This document shows positions 1 through 12,800 of a stretch of DNA of 64,000 nt, piece by piece. The notes beneath the pieces were generated by a model. That model did not search any database and was not told the DNA's origin. It worked only from the letters and a program-made list of their open reading frames with translations. The DNA is from Ulota crispa (lineage: Eukaryota > Streptophyta > Bryopsida > Orthotrichales > Orthotrichaceae). Within the stretch, counting starts at the first letter, position 1; each line of letters begins with the position of its first letter. The stretch lies in assembly GCA_963920765.1 (NCBI GenBank), contig OY987242.1, forward strand, positions 7,280,789 to 7,344,788, given 5' to 3'. The position numbers and the translations under genes are program-made.

Positions 1-3000
1 TTGATAGTATCTTTTGTTTTTTACTTTTTCTTGCACATGATATCAAAATTGCAACACTCCTAAAACCCACCAAAACTATAAGATTGAAACCACTAAAATC
101 TAATATAGTATTGCAAAACATATGCTAATACTTGATCACTGATGTCAAAGAGGATTTATTAAATTTTCATTTTGCATGTATGCAAATAAAATTGTCATAT
201 GAAAAAGTTTATGTATTGAATCATACTGCTCTAATGTGAGAAACAAGAAAACTAAACCTTCCCATATCTAGTAGTTAAAAGAATCTAATAATACATCTAT
301 GTATGATGTTAACAATTGGAGGTTCAATATTATCATGTTGAGTTCCATTTCTAAATTTGGGGAGGTCAATGTGTAAAAAAAATAAGGAGATAAGTGCAAA
401 CATCCAATATTTTTTAGGAGGGTATTACTTCTTTTTTTTGTAAACATGCTATCATTATGTACTTTTCTACTTTAGGTTATTAAAGAATGGGCTTGTATTA
501 CTTATAATTCTAAATTTGTATGAATAAACAATATGGTAATTTAGATGAAAAAATTCTACTACAATTTTTGTCCTACATTAAATTTCTTTCAAGCTCTTTT
601 TTTCCTCCACTAATGACTACTTACAACTAGAACTTAATAGAAAAGTGTAGTCAATACTGCTATTGTATCTTCAATAAAAATTGTCAATGATACTCATTTA
701 CTAGGAAGGTTTAAAATTATTAAACACTTTGAATACGCCACTCACATGGCTACATCATTTAATACTTTTGGGCAAAAATAAAATAAAATAAAATGGATAG
801 TATCCTAGGTCTAATTTTTTTTTTGATTGGACCTATGTTTCTATACCCTATATAGTAGTTTGAAAACATGTCATGGCATTTTTATACCCTATAGTATGAA
901 AAAAAATTACAAATTTTATCTCAAACGTTTTTTAAGCAACTTATCCTTGAGAACTTATCATTTGTTTGCACGTAGTTTTCTATTGCTACCACTCATTGCC
1001 CTCTTCAAGCTATATTCTCACAAACACTACTGTAGGTTGAGAGCAGATTTGGTATGTCTATGCCAAATTGATTATTTTTTGAGAAAAAACCAGTTTGGCA
1101 TTTCATTTTGTAATTAAATAAGATTAGGCACTTTCAGAAAAAATTGTTATTATTTGGCATTCAACCAATTTTTTTGATAGAGTTAAGCCTTTTTCTAAGC
1201 ATCTTCCACTTTCTAGAATTAACCCTTGGTATAAACTTTGCTGTAGATTAAGCCCTCTTGGAATCAACCTTGACCTTCCATTGTTAGTAAGCTTGATAGC
1301 TTTTATAAAATTTGGCATTTCAATTTTTTGAATTGTTTGACATTGGGCACTTTTGGAGAGTAATTTATAGAATAATTAGGCAAAATTTTGGGGAATTATT
1401 TTATGCTGAACCTGCTCTCAACCTACAGTAGTTATAATCCATAGCACACTCTATTTGTATTTAGACACTAAATTCTTTAAAAAGCATTTCACTTTATTCC
1501 ATTAAATTACTCACATACACATTTTGATTCCGTTTACAAAAATTGCCACTTAACAACAGTTTTAAACATATTGTGTTCCTTTGACTCTTTTGACTACACT
1601 CAAGACATTACATTTAACACTTTGGCAGTGGCTTTAGATAACTAGATTATTGTTACATACAAATTTGCAATTGACAACATGATTGAAGTTCTCATTAACA
1701 AATTAACACATTAGCATTCTTATCTGCAAACTAGATACACAAATACATAGAAAATTGCTAACTACAGTCCTCTTGATTGGATGCAAGTATTATATGTATA
1801 TTCATAAGAAAAATTGAGCACACAAAAGAAATGGCAAGGGAGTTAAGCTATGCCATATGCTCAAAACAAATTGCAAAGGTAATTGCATTGAATACTCCTC
1901 TAGACCATGACTTTCCTATAATTAACTGCCAAACCTATAACTTCCTAGTGATTTATAAAATTTGATTTAAATTCTTGGTAATTGTCTCCACGTTATATTT
2001 TACCTCAAAAATAAGTTGTACCCTTAAATTTATTCACACCAATTTTTTGTAATTGCAAACCTCACATTTCAAAAATCTTATTGATAATTTTCCATCTCAT
2101 TAAAAGATCAAGGAAAGATTGAGAGAGCACGTATGTTAAATCATCATGCTATCATCTTAAATATGTCTCTCTAGTATTTGATGCTCCTTGAAAAAAGTAG
2201 ATAATGTTTCAAACATAAAGTGCCTCTTTGCAACTATCAATTTTCTTCTAGTAGCATAGTCAATTGCTAGGCATGCTTGAAATATCATCTTCATTATTTT
2301 TTGTAGTGACTAATTACCAACTACTACCCTATAGTACAACAATATCAAATGCATAGTATGAAATGCCTGCAACTTTTATATCAAAGAATTCAAGAAAATT
2401 GCAACCATGAATAATAGATCCAATGACTTTCTCTTCTCTCTTTGTTGATATAAAATATATGTTTGTAGCATGGCATACATGGAATAATCTTGTACCAATT
2501 AAGTTTCAAAAATTTAGATCCTACTAGTATGTCATTTTTTGCAAGCTCTCTTGTTGTTCTATCAATAGGCTTTGGAAACTCAAATTTACAAAAATCAAGA
2601 CTAAATACAAGTTTATAAATCAACCTAAAAAAAATAAGGTGTTGTAAAGGATTTGATATGTTCTTTTGTGAGCTTTGAAAGCTTAAACTTGTAGTCTCAT
2701 CTAATACCTCAAGTTTTGTTTCATAAATGATTATATGCCTAGGTGTTTACAACCTTAGGCTAGTCAATCTTGAACTTCCTATATCTTATCATACACCTTC
2801 CCTTCTTTCTTCTAATCCTTAGAGCTATTTCTAGTTCTTTGAAGTGTATTTGTTCAAGAGATATTACAATCTCAACATAGATTTAACTGATTATCTTTAA
2901 AGACTATTTCTTTTTAATAAAGAACTCAAAGTTCACCTTTTTGATAGTGACAATTCTACTACCTTTCACCAAGTATAATGTTTCTTTTGCAAAGATAATA

Positions 3001-4213
3001 TTACAGACTTTTGGAAGTTTTATAGACTACTTCTCTAATACATGTTTCAATTTTATTTCATACTCATATACCTTGGGAGATTTAGAACTTAGATTCTCTT
3101 AGCCCATGTGAATTGTGCTAAGACATCCATGATGTATGCCTTTACATCGCAAAAATTGAGCACCCCAATGGATATCCATATTAGTGAATTCATTTACATT
3201 AACATAATGGAAGAGTTCAATCCATCAATATCTAGCAATATCAAATAACAACTTTGTTGACAATTTATCAAGGTAAATATTAGGATATCTACATAGGCAC
3301 CTACATCAAGGACTAAACAATACTCAATGAATGAACACTATGTACTCTAATAAGGAATGTTATACTTGAATTTTGTACAATCATTGCATGGCCACATTCT
3401 TAGATTTGCTACTTGATACTTGGTATTAGAACACAACATGAAAAAATAGGAAGAACCACATCTAATTTCCTTGTTCATGTGCAAATGTATCAATAAGTTG
3501 CTCAAAGTATCATAAGCCTTTTTTAGAACAATGATATTTGACATTAGTACCAGCAAGCATAACAAGTTATCTAGCATAGGAATGTATTGTGTTTGCCAAC
3601 ACTCACAGTTTGTTATTGACTTATTGTAATAACAAAGAGATCATTTGTGTTTTTGCCAAAGAGTTGTCTATGTACCCTCTATCAAATGCATTATCTCTTT
3701 ACAACTTGATGTATATAAAGATTTCTCACAAAAAAATTTCAACCTTAAATAGACTAAACAAATTGTTTTAATTAATGCAATTTTTTGAGTACTGTAGAAT
3801 TTGCCTACACAAAATTGAATGAATTGTGCTCAATTCACGTAAAAGTGTGACATGCATCTTGCCATTATTCTTCATAAAGGGTTTTGACCACAACCTTTTA
3901 CCACCCATCAAATGACCATTTGATAGCGCATCCCCCATATTGCAACAGTTCATACACCATCTAGTTGCATTCAAAGTTCACAAATCTCTTAGGAATATTA
4001 GCCACTTGACTTTTATTATTTTAAACTATATTTAGATATTATAATCAACAATACACGACATTATTCTAAATCACATTATCAATACACCTCACAAATTCTC
4101 TCGTCGCTTGAATTAGTGCAAGTTCGTGCTATTAAGTGCAAGGCAAAGATATTCAAATAGCTTGTGTAGTTTAAAAAAATTCCAAGACATGATCCCTTTC
4201 CTGCAAAAGTTTC
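1..4213. other. AT-rich intergenic DNA without a gene
   Basis: Open frames here are short (under 100 codons), lack recognisable domains and do not join through sensible splice sites. Apart from the inverted-repeat element at 1027-1431 I see only AT-rich sequence with poly-A and poly-T runs. Confidence 0.6.
1027..1431. repeat. 405-bp element with perfect 20-bp terminal inverted repeats
   Basis: The left end (1027-1046) reads CTACTGTAGGTTGAGAGCAG and the right end (1412-1431) is its exact reverse complement. The interior is AT-rich and holds no convincing coding sequence. I could not find a clear target duplication, so the superfamily is unassigned. A non-autonomous DNA transposon is the simplest reading. 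Confidence 0.6.
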
Positions 4214-5010
4214 TTAACCCTCGAACGCCTAGTTGGTCTCCGTGATTGCCCTGCTATAGCTGTTCTACAATGCACTACAATGGTGTGGCTTGTGTACACA
4301 CAATATAATATTTTTCCCAAAAGTTAATTGTGCATGATGCCCTCACAAAAATTGCAAGAGGGGCAACATGGGACCCTAACACTGTCCTTGTGAATCTTTT
4401 TCACAAATTGGAATTTTTAAATATGTGGAGGTATTTAGTGAGGATAATTTTGGCATTCTCTGATGGAGCACATGTCCAAGACCATTTCTACAAAATGATT
4501 GGATAAAAAAAATTACTCCCTTTGTCCCTCTAAAAGCATCCAAAATCCTTCCTTGTGAAGGATTAACTGTGTTTTTAGTCTTTGTGCTAGTGACACATGC
4601 ATTCTAGAATCAATAAATCATCTACTAAATGTATGCAAAATCTCTAGTTTTGATGTTACCACTTGGGCATCCAAATTTCATGCAAAAAGTACCATATTTG
4701 TACATGTTGCTAGCTCCCCATTATTGATGATTTAAAAATTAGTGGTAACAATGGTACCTCATATGGGCAAAGCCAAGCTTGCTAGGAGAGGAATGTCTCT
4801 AACTGCTTAACTTACCCCCATGAAAGCATTGAACATGACAAACGCTTTCTCATTGTTTGAAATCAACAAAAAGGAACTTTTTAGTGGTACAAAAAATGTG
4901 TCTGATTTGGAGCTTTTTAGAGGGACAGAAGGAGTACTTTGTTCCCATCTTGCAGGGTAATTTTTGGGCAATGTGTAGGATTTTTGGCCACATGGGCATT
5001 TAGGGGTTAA
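4214..5010. mobile_element. TTAA-bounded miniature element, interrupted by a Stowaway-type insert
   Basis: The ends are TTAA-CCCTCGAACGCC (left) and GGGCATTTAGGGG-TTAA (right). The internal sequence resembles the elements at 56531-56888 and 56978-57333: it shares the stretch around 'catGgTGCCCTCA...TTGCAAGA' and the following 'gggcaacatggga'. Removing the insert at 4516-4934 leaves about 380 bp, close to the 356-358 bp of those copies. TTAA flanks with CCC/GGG termini are the signature of piggyBac-type insertion. No transposase is present, so the superfamily is inferred. Confidence 0.55.
4516..4934. mobile_element. Stowaway-type MITE nested in the TTAA element
   Basis: The 419-bp insert is flanked by TA on both sides (4514-4515 and 4935-4936). 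Its ends are CTCCCTTTGTCCCTCTAAAA and the reverse complement of CTCCTTCTGTCCCTCTAAAA. This closely matches the known plant Stowaway terminal consensus CTCCCTCCGTCCC, a Tc1/mariner-derived group with TA target duplication. There is no coding potential, so it is non-autonomous. Confidence 0.8.
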
Positions 5011-5055
5011 ATTGTGATCCTCTCACAACTGTGAAAAATTATGCTACTTCATTTA

Positions 5056-5921
5056 AGGGAAAATTTGAAAAACACCACTGTACTTTTTGTATTTTGAAAA
5101 GTACCCCTGTAAATTTTGAAATTGCAAAAATGCCCCTGTGGAATTGCAACAGTATCATTGTCTTTCCATAGTTCCATTGTATTCTAGAGTATTGTTGTGT
5201 AAAATAATATTGTTGTGCAATGATTGCATTGCCACAAGCATGTAAGCAAGCTAGAAAATCATTATGCATTTTCAAATTGGGAATTGATACATGTACCATC
5301 CCTTCTTGACTATTCCACCACACCCTAATATGTATGTTCAATATTTACAATATTAAATGAGGTGTGGACCTCATGAAAAACTTCAATACTTTGAAAATAC
5401 AACTTGACATAGAAGATGCCATTTTTAATTTTGTTTTTCAGCTTTTAATTCTGCTTATAGTATCAATTTAAAAAAGTAAAAATTAAACTAAACATAAATT
5501 AGATTTTTTAATTGATACTATGAGCGGGATCTAAAGCTAAAAATAAATAAAGTTGCAACTTCTATGTCAAGTTGTATTTTCAAATTATTGATGTTTTTCA
5601 TGTGGTCCACACCTATTTTAATATTGTAAATACTGATCATGTGTATTAGGGTGTGGTAGAATAGTCAAGAAGGGGTGGTACATGTATCAATTCCCAATTT
5701 GAAAATGCACAATGATTTTTGCTTGTTTACATGCTTGTGGCAATGCGATCATTGCACAACAATATTGTTTAACACAATGGTACTCTAGAGTACAGTGACA
5801 GAACTATAGAAAGACAACAGTATTGTTGCAGTTCTATACTAGGGGTATTTTTGCAATTTTGAAATTTACAGGGGTACTTTTCAAAATATGAAAAGTTACA
5901 GGGGTATTTTTCAAATTTTCC
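5056..5921. mobile_element. Foldback (Mutator-like) element, 866 bp, with 9-bp target duplication
   Basis: The two halves are long imperfect inverted repeats: about 5056-5475 pairs with about 5501-5921 around a loop of about 25 bp. Both sides carry the 9-bp duplication CTTCATTTA (5047-5055 and 5922-5930). Terminal sequence is GGAAAATTTGAAAAA at each end. A 9-bp duplication with long terminal inverted repeats is typical of Mutator-like elements; a 7-bp reading (TCATTTA) with perfectly symmetric ends is also possible. The open frame on its minus strand (5039-5341) is a by-product. A transcript would fold into a near-complete hairpin. Confidence 0.75.
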
Positions 5922-5930
5922 CTTCATTTA

Positions 5931-6898
5931 ACGGTACCTCATTGCTCAAGAAGCTTTTTCTATATTAATTACGTCTCTCTTTGTAGAGCTTTGGTATACT
6001 AGGCAAGACCACACGTCGCAACATGCCCAGTAGAAACCTCAGTGTGCAAATTCAGCTTCCACATTCATATAGAACAACTTAGATTGTGTGTACATCACTG
6101 CCACTACACATCTGACAGTTTATATCGTTAAGCAGAGAACCCAAACATGGTTTTCAAAGCGGGTACAAGTAGCAACAAATACTGCTCAATTTACTCAAAA
6201 AAAAACTCGAATTTTATATCATGATGTTCACAACACATTTTTTGGTAGGTATATAAAAGTTGGAAGAAAACTTGCTAAATTTAGCAACACTTATGAGCAC
6301 TAGCATTGAAGTCAGACAAGAAAAGCATGTGAAAGATAAAAGAGAGCCCACAAAGTGTACAGGTCCTACAGGATCTTATTCAGCTTCACAGAGAATTTTT
6401 TTGTCAGAGAAGCACTGCACATGCAACACCAAACACTTCAACAACACCAGGTGCAAAAAGACAGATTCAAATCCCACCTCCTTTAAAACCTGGCACACGA
6501 CGTAACTTACATCATAATAATACATGAGCAACTTATATATCAAAACCTTTATACCAAACGTTGTATAATACATGCATGGCCACTGGAATCAGAAACACGG
6601 ACACTCTGATTCTCAGAGCAACACGCTTTTCAAACTTTTTCCAACGCCAAGACACAGAGATATACAATACATAGCACCCAGCTCCCTAAGTTAACACGCC
6701 TAGCCTCTGTAATTTACACTCACTCACTCACTGCAGACAGGAGAAGGAAAGGAAGGGAAGAGATCCATATCGAACTCAAATCAGGGTCCAATACCCAATT
6801 GCAATCGGCCAACAATGTAGACAGACCCCCTTGTAGTATAATTTTACACAAAGAAATTCCAATAATTTCGGTGCAGAGAAAGGGAGTTCGCCATGGAT
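5931..6898 (-). other. 3' flank and probable 3' UTR of the V-x-PFF repeat protein gene
   Basis: This stretch follows the stop codon of the minus-strand gene at 6899. It has no convincing coding frame. Base composition is less AT-rich than the repeats upstream, which fits a 3' UTR for part of it. I saw no clear AATAAA on the minus strand, so the transcript end is unplaced. Confidence 0.4.
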
Positions 6899-9800
6899 TC
6901 AGCAGTCGTCCTTCAAAACCTTCCGCTTCTGGAGGAATCTGAAGAGCTGGTGGTGATCGCTGATCCTGGATATCTCATCCAAAAGCTCATTCCTGTGGCA
7001 ACCACAAAGAAGCAAGGAAAAGCACAAAGTTATGCAATGAAGAGAAACTGCAAAAACCTTTCAAAGGTCATAGATTCTAAACATCAAGCTTTCTTGGAGT
7101 AGTAGTAGTAAGCACGTAAAATAAAAGGGAAAACAGGAAATCAAAGCTGAACCTCTTGTTGGCCCAGAGCAGTTCGTAAGAGATAAAGCTGGCAGTCGCC
7201 GTAACCCCCACCATTTCAAGTGCCCCATCCACTGTACCACAATTTTGACAAATTAGACCATGGTTGTCTTGTCACATCGGGTGAGATTTGGTTGTTGTAC
7301 AGGACAAGCAGGGCAAACGTACCAAAACAGATGGCACTGACCGACATGTCCCTCCATTCTTGCATTTTAAGGTTTTTTTAGGGTTTTTCACCTAAAAAAT
7401 GAACGAATTTTCATTTTTGCTACATGATATGGTTTTAAATCCACGTTTTGACTTCATGTTGGCAACAATGAGTGCCACCAGTGTGTACGAAGAAAGCTTT
7501 TTCTTTTATCATTTTCCAAAGTCAACTACGAGTTGACTACACTGGACGGACATGAGCTCAATCAAACACTTAATTTGGGCGGGACGGACGGGCGGTCCAA
7601 TGTGACAACCATGAATTAGCCCACCATTTTAGAAGTGTAACGCAAGCCTCCGGTGTCAGTGCAACACTGCGGAAAGCAACTGATACTAGTGGTACTAGAA
7701 ATTCCTTATTATCAGACGTCTATCAGAAATAACTAGAAACACGTACGGTATGAGATTTTCTTTCTACATGGAGTCGTATTGACCAGAATCAAAGGAAATC
7801 AGTCGCACCCATTTTTCATGGACGAAGCCCAACCACAACAAGAGAGCTTTGAGGAGTGGAAATGTTTGGTACCTCCAGCAAGAGCTCCTACAGCACCAGC
7901 TCCAATAGCCAACGCTGGGAAGGCAGCCTGCAGCGCTTGCATCTTAGCTTGTCGCCTCTCTTCTTCTGCCTGTACAGTACAAGCATAGCCAACGTGTAAG
8001 AGAGCTTGTCAATTTTGCACTTCTGTAAAAGCTAGCTTTTTCCAGAAGAACTTCTCCCAACACCAACCCTGATGTTGTCTCAACAGTAAAACATCCGATG
8101 CTGGTGTTCATGCAAAACTTACTTTGATATCTTCAAGAACAGCAAACTCCTCGGGATTCAATGAACGCGACACTTCGTCACCTTGGAAGGAGAAATCGTC
8201 CCTGAACTCCTTGTGTTGGTCTTGAGGCTTTGCTGCTGCCATTTCGGCGAGCATTTCTTTCCCCTCGGTAATGCGCGTCGGTTTAAGCGACTCGATCGAC
8301 GCGGCCAACGACTGTCTTTCCACTTGATCGTCTGAAAAGAACGGTTTCACGTTCTCCAAATCAAGTGTGTCTTTCGACTGTGACACGCTTCGACCTTGCT
8401 GCTGCTCATCAGCGAAGAAAGGGATGACGTTTTCCAATGAAGATGATCCGTTCGTCTGCTGTTGCTCGTCAGCAAAGAAAGGTGTGACAGTCTTCACGGA
8501 AGGTCTGTTACTACTTTGCTTCTCATTGACAGCAAAGAAAGGCGGCACGCTCTCCACAGACACCGACTCCTTAGCGTCTTTACTACCTTGCTGCTCATCT
8601 GCGAAGAAAGGATTCACAGTCTTGCTTGGCGACGGGCTGCTCTCGCTCTTTGAAGGAGTGCTCTGCTCCTCAGGGATGGACGGCGCCACAGCAGCCCTGT
8701 CATCAGCAAAGAAAGGCTGGATCGCCTTGAACTTATCCTCTCCCCACCTTGAAACAGGAGGGGCTGGCTTCAAATCTGACACAGATGACTTGGCTGACGT
8801 GAAGAAGGGAGTCACGGTCTTGCTCGGCGACGGGCTCTTCTCGCTCTTTGTCGTAGTGCTCTGCTCCTCAGGGATGATCGGCGCCACAGCAGCCCTGTCA
8901 TCAGCGAAGAAAGGCTGGATCGCCTTGAACTTGTCTTCTCCCCACCTTGAGACAGGAGGGGCTGGCTTGGAATCCGACACAGACGACCTGGCTGACGTGA
9001 AGAAGGGAGTCACGGTCTTGCTTGGCGACGACGGGCTCTTCTCGCTCTTCAAAGGAGTGACGGTTTTGCTTGGTGACGGGCTCTTCTCGCTCTTTTTCGC
9101 ACTGCTCTGCTCCTCAGGGATGATCGGCGCCACAGCAGCCCTGTCATCAGCGAAGAAAGGCTGGATCGCCTTGAACTTGTCTTCTCCCCACCTTGAGACA
9201 GGAGGGGCTGGCTTGGAATCCGACACAGACGACCTGGCTGACGTGAAGAAGGGAGTCACGGTCTTGCTTGGCGACGACGGGCTCTTCTCGCTCTTCAAAG
9301 GAGTGACGGTTTTGCTTGGTGACGGGCTCTTCTCGCTCTTTTTCGCACTGCTCTGCTCCTCAGGGATGATCGGCGCCACAGCAGCCCTGTCATCAGCGAA
9401 GAAAGGCTGGATCGCCTTGAACTTGTCTTCTCCCCACCTTGAGACAGGAGGGGCTGGCTTGGAATCCGACACAGACGACCTGGCTGACGTGAAGAAGGGA
9501 GTCACGGTCTTGCTTGGCGACGACGGGCTCTTCTCGCTCTTCAAAGGAGTGACAGTTTTGCTTGGTGACGGGCTCTTCTCGCTCTTTTTCGCACTACTCT
9601 GCTCCTCAGGGATGATCGGCGCCACAGCAGCCCTGTCATCAGCGAAGAAAGGCTGGATCGCCTTGAACTTGTCTTCTCCCCACCTTGAGACAGGAGGGGC
9701 TGGCTTGGAATCCGACACAGACGACCTGGCTGACGTGAAGAAGGGAGTCACGGTCTTGCTTGGCGACGACGGGCTCTTCTCGCTCTTCAAAGGAGTGACG

Positions 9801-12800
9801 GCTTTGCTTGGTGACGGGCTCTTCTCGCTCTTTTTCGCACTACTCTGCTCCTCAGGGATGATCGGCGCCACAGCAGCCCTGTCATCAGCGAAGAAAGGCT
9901 GGATCGCCTTGAACTTGTCTTCTCCCCACCTTGAGACAGGAGGGGCTGGCTTGGAATCTGACACAGACGATTTGGCTGACGTGAAGAAGGGAGTCACAGT
10001 CTTGCTCGGCGATGGGCTCTTCTCGCTCTTCAAAGGCGTGACAGTCTTGCTTGGTGACGGGCTCTTCTCGCTCTTTTTCGTACTGCCCTGCTGCTCATCA
10101 GCGAAGAAAGGCTGGACCGCCTTGAACTTTTCTTCTCCCCACCTTGAAACAGGAGGGGCTGGCTTCGAATCTGACACAGATGACCTGGCTGGCGTGAAGA
10201 AAGGAGTGACGGTCTTGCTCGGCGACGGGCTGATCTCGCTCTTTTTCGTAGTGCTCTGCTCCTCAGGGATGGATGGCGCAACAGCAGCCCTGTCATCAGC
10301 GAAGAAAGGCTGGACCGACTTAAACTTTTCTTCTCCCCACCTTGAGACAGGAGGGGCTGGCTTCGAATCTGACACGGACGATCTGTTTGACGTGAAGAAG
10401 GGAGTCACGGAGGCATACTTGCTGGGAGACTGTGACTTTTCACCTTGGGTTCCAGTTTTGGAGAGGCTCGGAGGCGAAGGCGTACTACTACGCTCCTTAA
10501 CATTACCAGGCTGGAGAATTGCCGCCCCAGCTGCTGCTGCTGCTGCTGTGCTTGCCAACGCCTCCTTATTGCCCCTCGTCCCCTGAGGTGGCGAATGAGA
10601 GCCTTTGGACGAAGAATCCGGCGCAACCGGGTCACCTTTGAAGCTGCTACTCAAGTTGCTGCCTTCAGAATCAGACGAGGTGGACGCAGTTTCATCCCCT
10701 TGCTTGTTCAAAGACTTTAACAAAAACGCTATAGCAGCCAACGCAACAGCAGAACCTGCATCCATTATGCACAAAGCCTTGTCAAGGCACATTCGAGGAT
10801 GTCTGAATTCACGACTTCCTTCCGATTTGGTGACGTTAGCCCTAGAATCTCACCCCAGAATATCTAAACCACGCGTTGAATTTTCATATCACATTTGAGA
10901 ATCACCTCTTGTCGAAGGAGAGAAGCATGGACTTTGATAAATAATCCGATCAACTCATATTCAAATACCCCCCTTCAATCGGTCTTTGCTGGAGTAGCCT
11001 AGATTCTCGACAGGGATGAGCCATATACCATGCAAGGAAATTCTCCCTCTAAGGTAGAGGATGCTAAAACCTTTACTAAACCTGATCTCATCTCCTAACG
11101 ACTGACCCCCTGTAACCAATAACAACTCATCTGTTCAGACACTCGGTTGGCCTAAAATTGTTACCAAGGGTGTAAAGAGGACTTGGTGCTAAATATCAGC
11201 CTTGAAAGAGAATGAAGTTGCCTGCTAAGTAACGATTCAATAGTGCTCTAGTTTTGAACAACTACACAGTCACACTACTCCCAATAATCACACCTACAAA
11301 TAAGCTTAATTAGTCTACCTTAAGGAAGAAATGCACCACGCTGCATGATTGTACAGAAAACTTAAAATGCCAAAAAAAGGTTTGGACTCTAACCTGCAGC
11401 TAGGGCGACTGCCAGAGGCACCTTGGGAGGAAATCCAGAACTCCGGGGAGGGTTTATGTGGGAGGAGTCGGCGGAGGAAACGTAATTGGCCGCATGGTAA
11501 TGAGAATTAGTGCTGGGGGAGTTGATTTGGTAGAGCTGCTCCTGCTGCATCTGCTTGGCAATGGTCACCGGGTCCACCTCCACAACGCCGTTCTTGTCGA
11601 GCATTCGGTTGATCCATTCGGCTGAGTCCATGTCCGTGTCTGTCTTGGCGTCGTCCCACCTGCCCTTCCGGACTCGCAGGCGAGATGACCGGCGGACCGA
11701 TATCCTCGGTGTCATGAGCAGGGGTGAGGTTATGTTGCAACAGGGCTCTGCGCCTGGAATTCTGTAGCGGTCCGTTGCAGCTTTTTTGGTGCTGTTGCTG
11801 CCGCTGCTGCTGCTCTCGGCCGCTCCATGCGTTGCCCGGGCTGGTTTACGCGACTACAGAACAAAAAAACAAAAAAAAAACAAAAAAAAATCACACATAA
11901 GTAAGCTCTCTTCAAAAGCCGTAATTTTCACAAGCAACTGAAAAATATAAATGGCGTTGATAGAGCAATACACCAACTGGACAAGCATGCTCGTACCCAA
12001 AATGCTTGAGGATCAATCGTTCGTGGTTAGAAGACAACCAATTTGATTGACGACAACACTGAAATTCAAGTGGGGCTAAGTATTATATATCACTTGATTC
12101 AGTGAAGAACAATACCCATGTTATTCAAAAAATGAATAATAATATCGGAAAAACTGCAGTCACTGTATGACCTATTCAAAAACTGCTAGAAAATCATGAG
12201 GTCCAATTTCGGCTTCTCAGTCCTCTCAGAGTTTAAAACATATTTCATATGTGGAGCCAATTTGCTAAGATAGTGTTTGGACGTCCAAGTAGCTACCACG
12301 ATTGGTACGTACACACAAAATGGGTTCCATATTTTAGACATTCACACATCAATCAATCAACCAAGAGTAAACAAAAAATTTATAAATTCAGCAGAGACAA
12401 AAAAAAAGCAATATTCAACTCGCCCTACATATATCATTTGAATTTAGTTTGCCACTTGTCTAAAAACGTGGGTCTACAAAACACAGAGCTTCGGAAAGAA
12501 GGAACAGTAAAAAATAAATAAAAAGAGAAATTTCTAAAAATACAAACAGTAAATGCAATACTGCCGAATTAAGAAATCAACGAACGCAGTAAAGCAAGTG
12601 CACTAAAACAATATACTAAAGAAAAAAAGATAAATGTAAGAAAGCAACACAAACTAGTTACTGCATGCAACGAAATGGGTTCACAGTTATATTTTCCAAT
12701 TCTTCCTTCGGTTTCCCTGTAGAATAGCAGCAACTGCAGGAGAAATGTGAAAAGTGCCGAGCTACAAGGGAGGGAAGAACAGGAGAAGAGAAAGACAGAG

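Noticed and set aside
5039-5341. 100-codon minus-strand ORF
   Set aside because: It lies wholly in one arm of the foldback element; the other arm lacks the same open frame.
6893-7102. Plus-strand 69-codon ORF
   Set aside because: It lies opposite the last two coding exons of the minus-strand V-x-PFF gene, whose splice phases agree; it has no domain.
11389-11715. ATG at 11715 as the start of a separate gene
   Set aside because: The frame is open upstream to a strong acceptor (T-rich tract and CTGTAG at 11854), and joins both exon 1 and exon 3 in phase.
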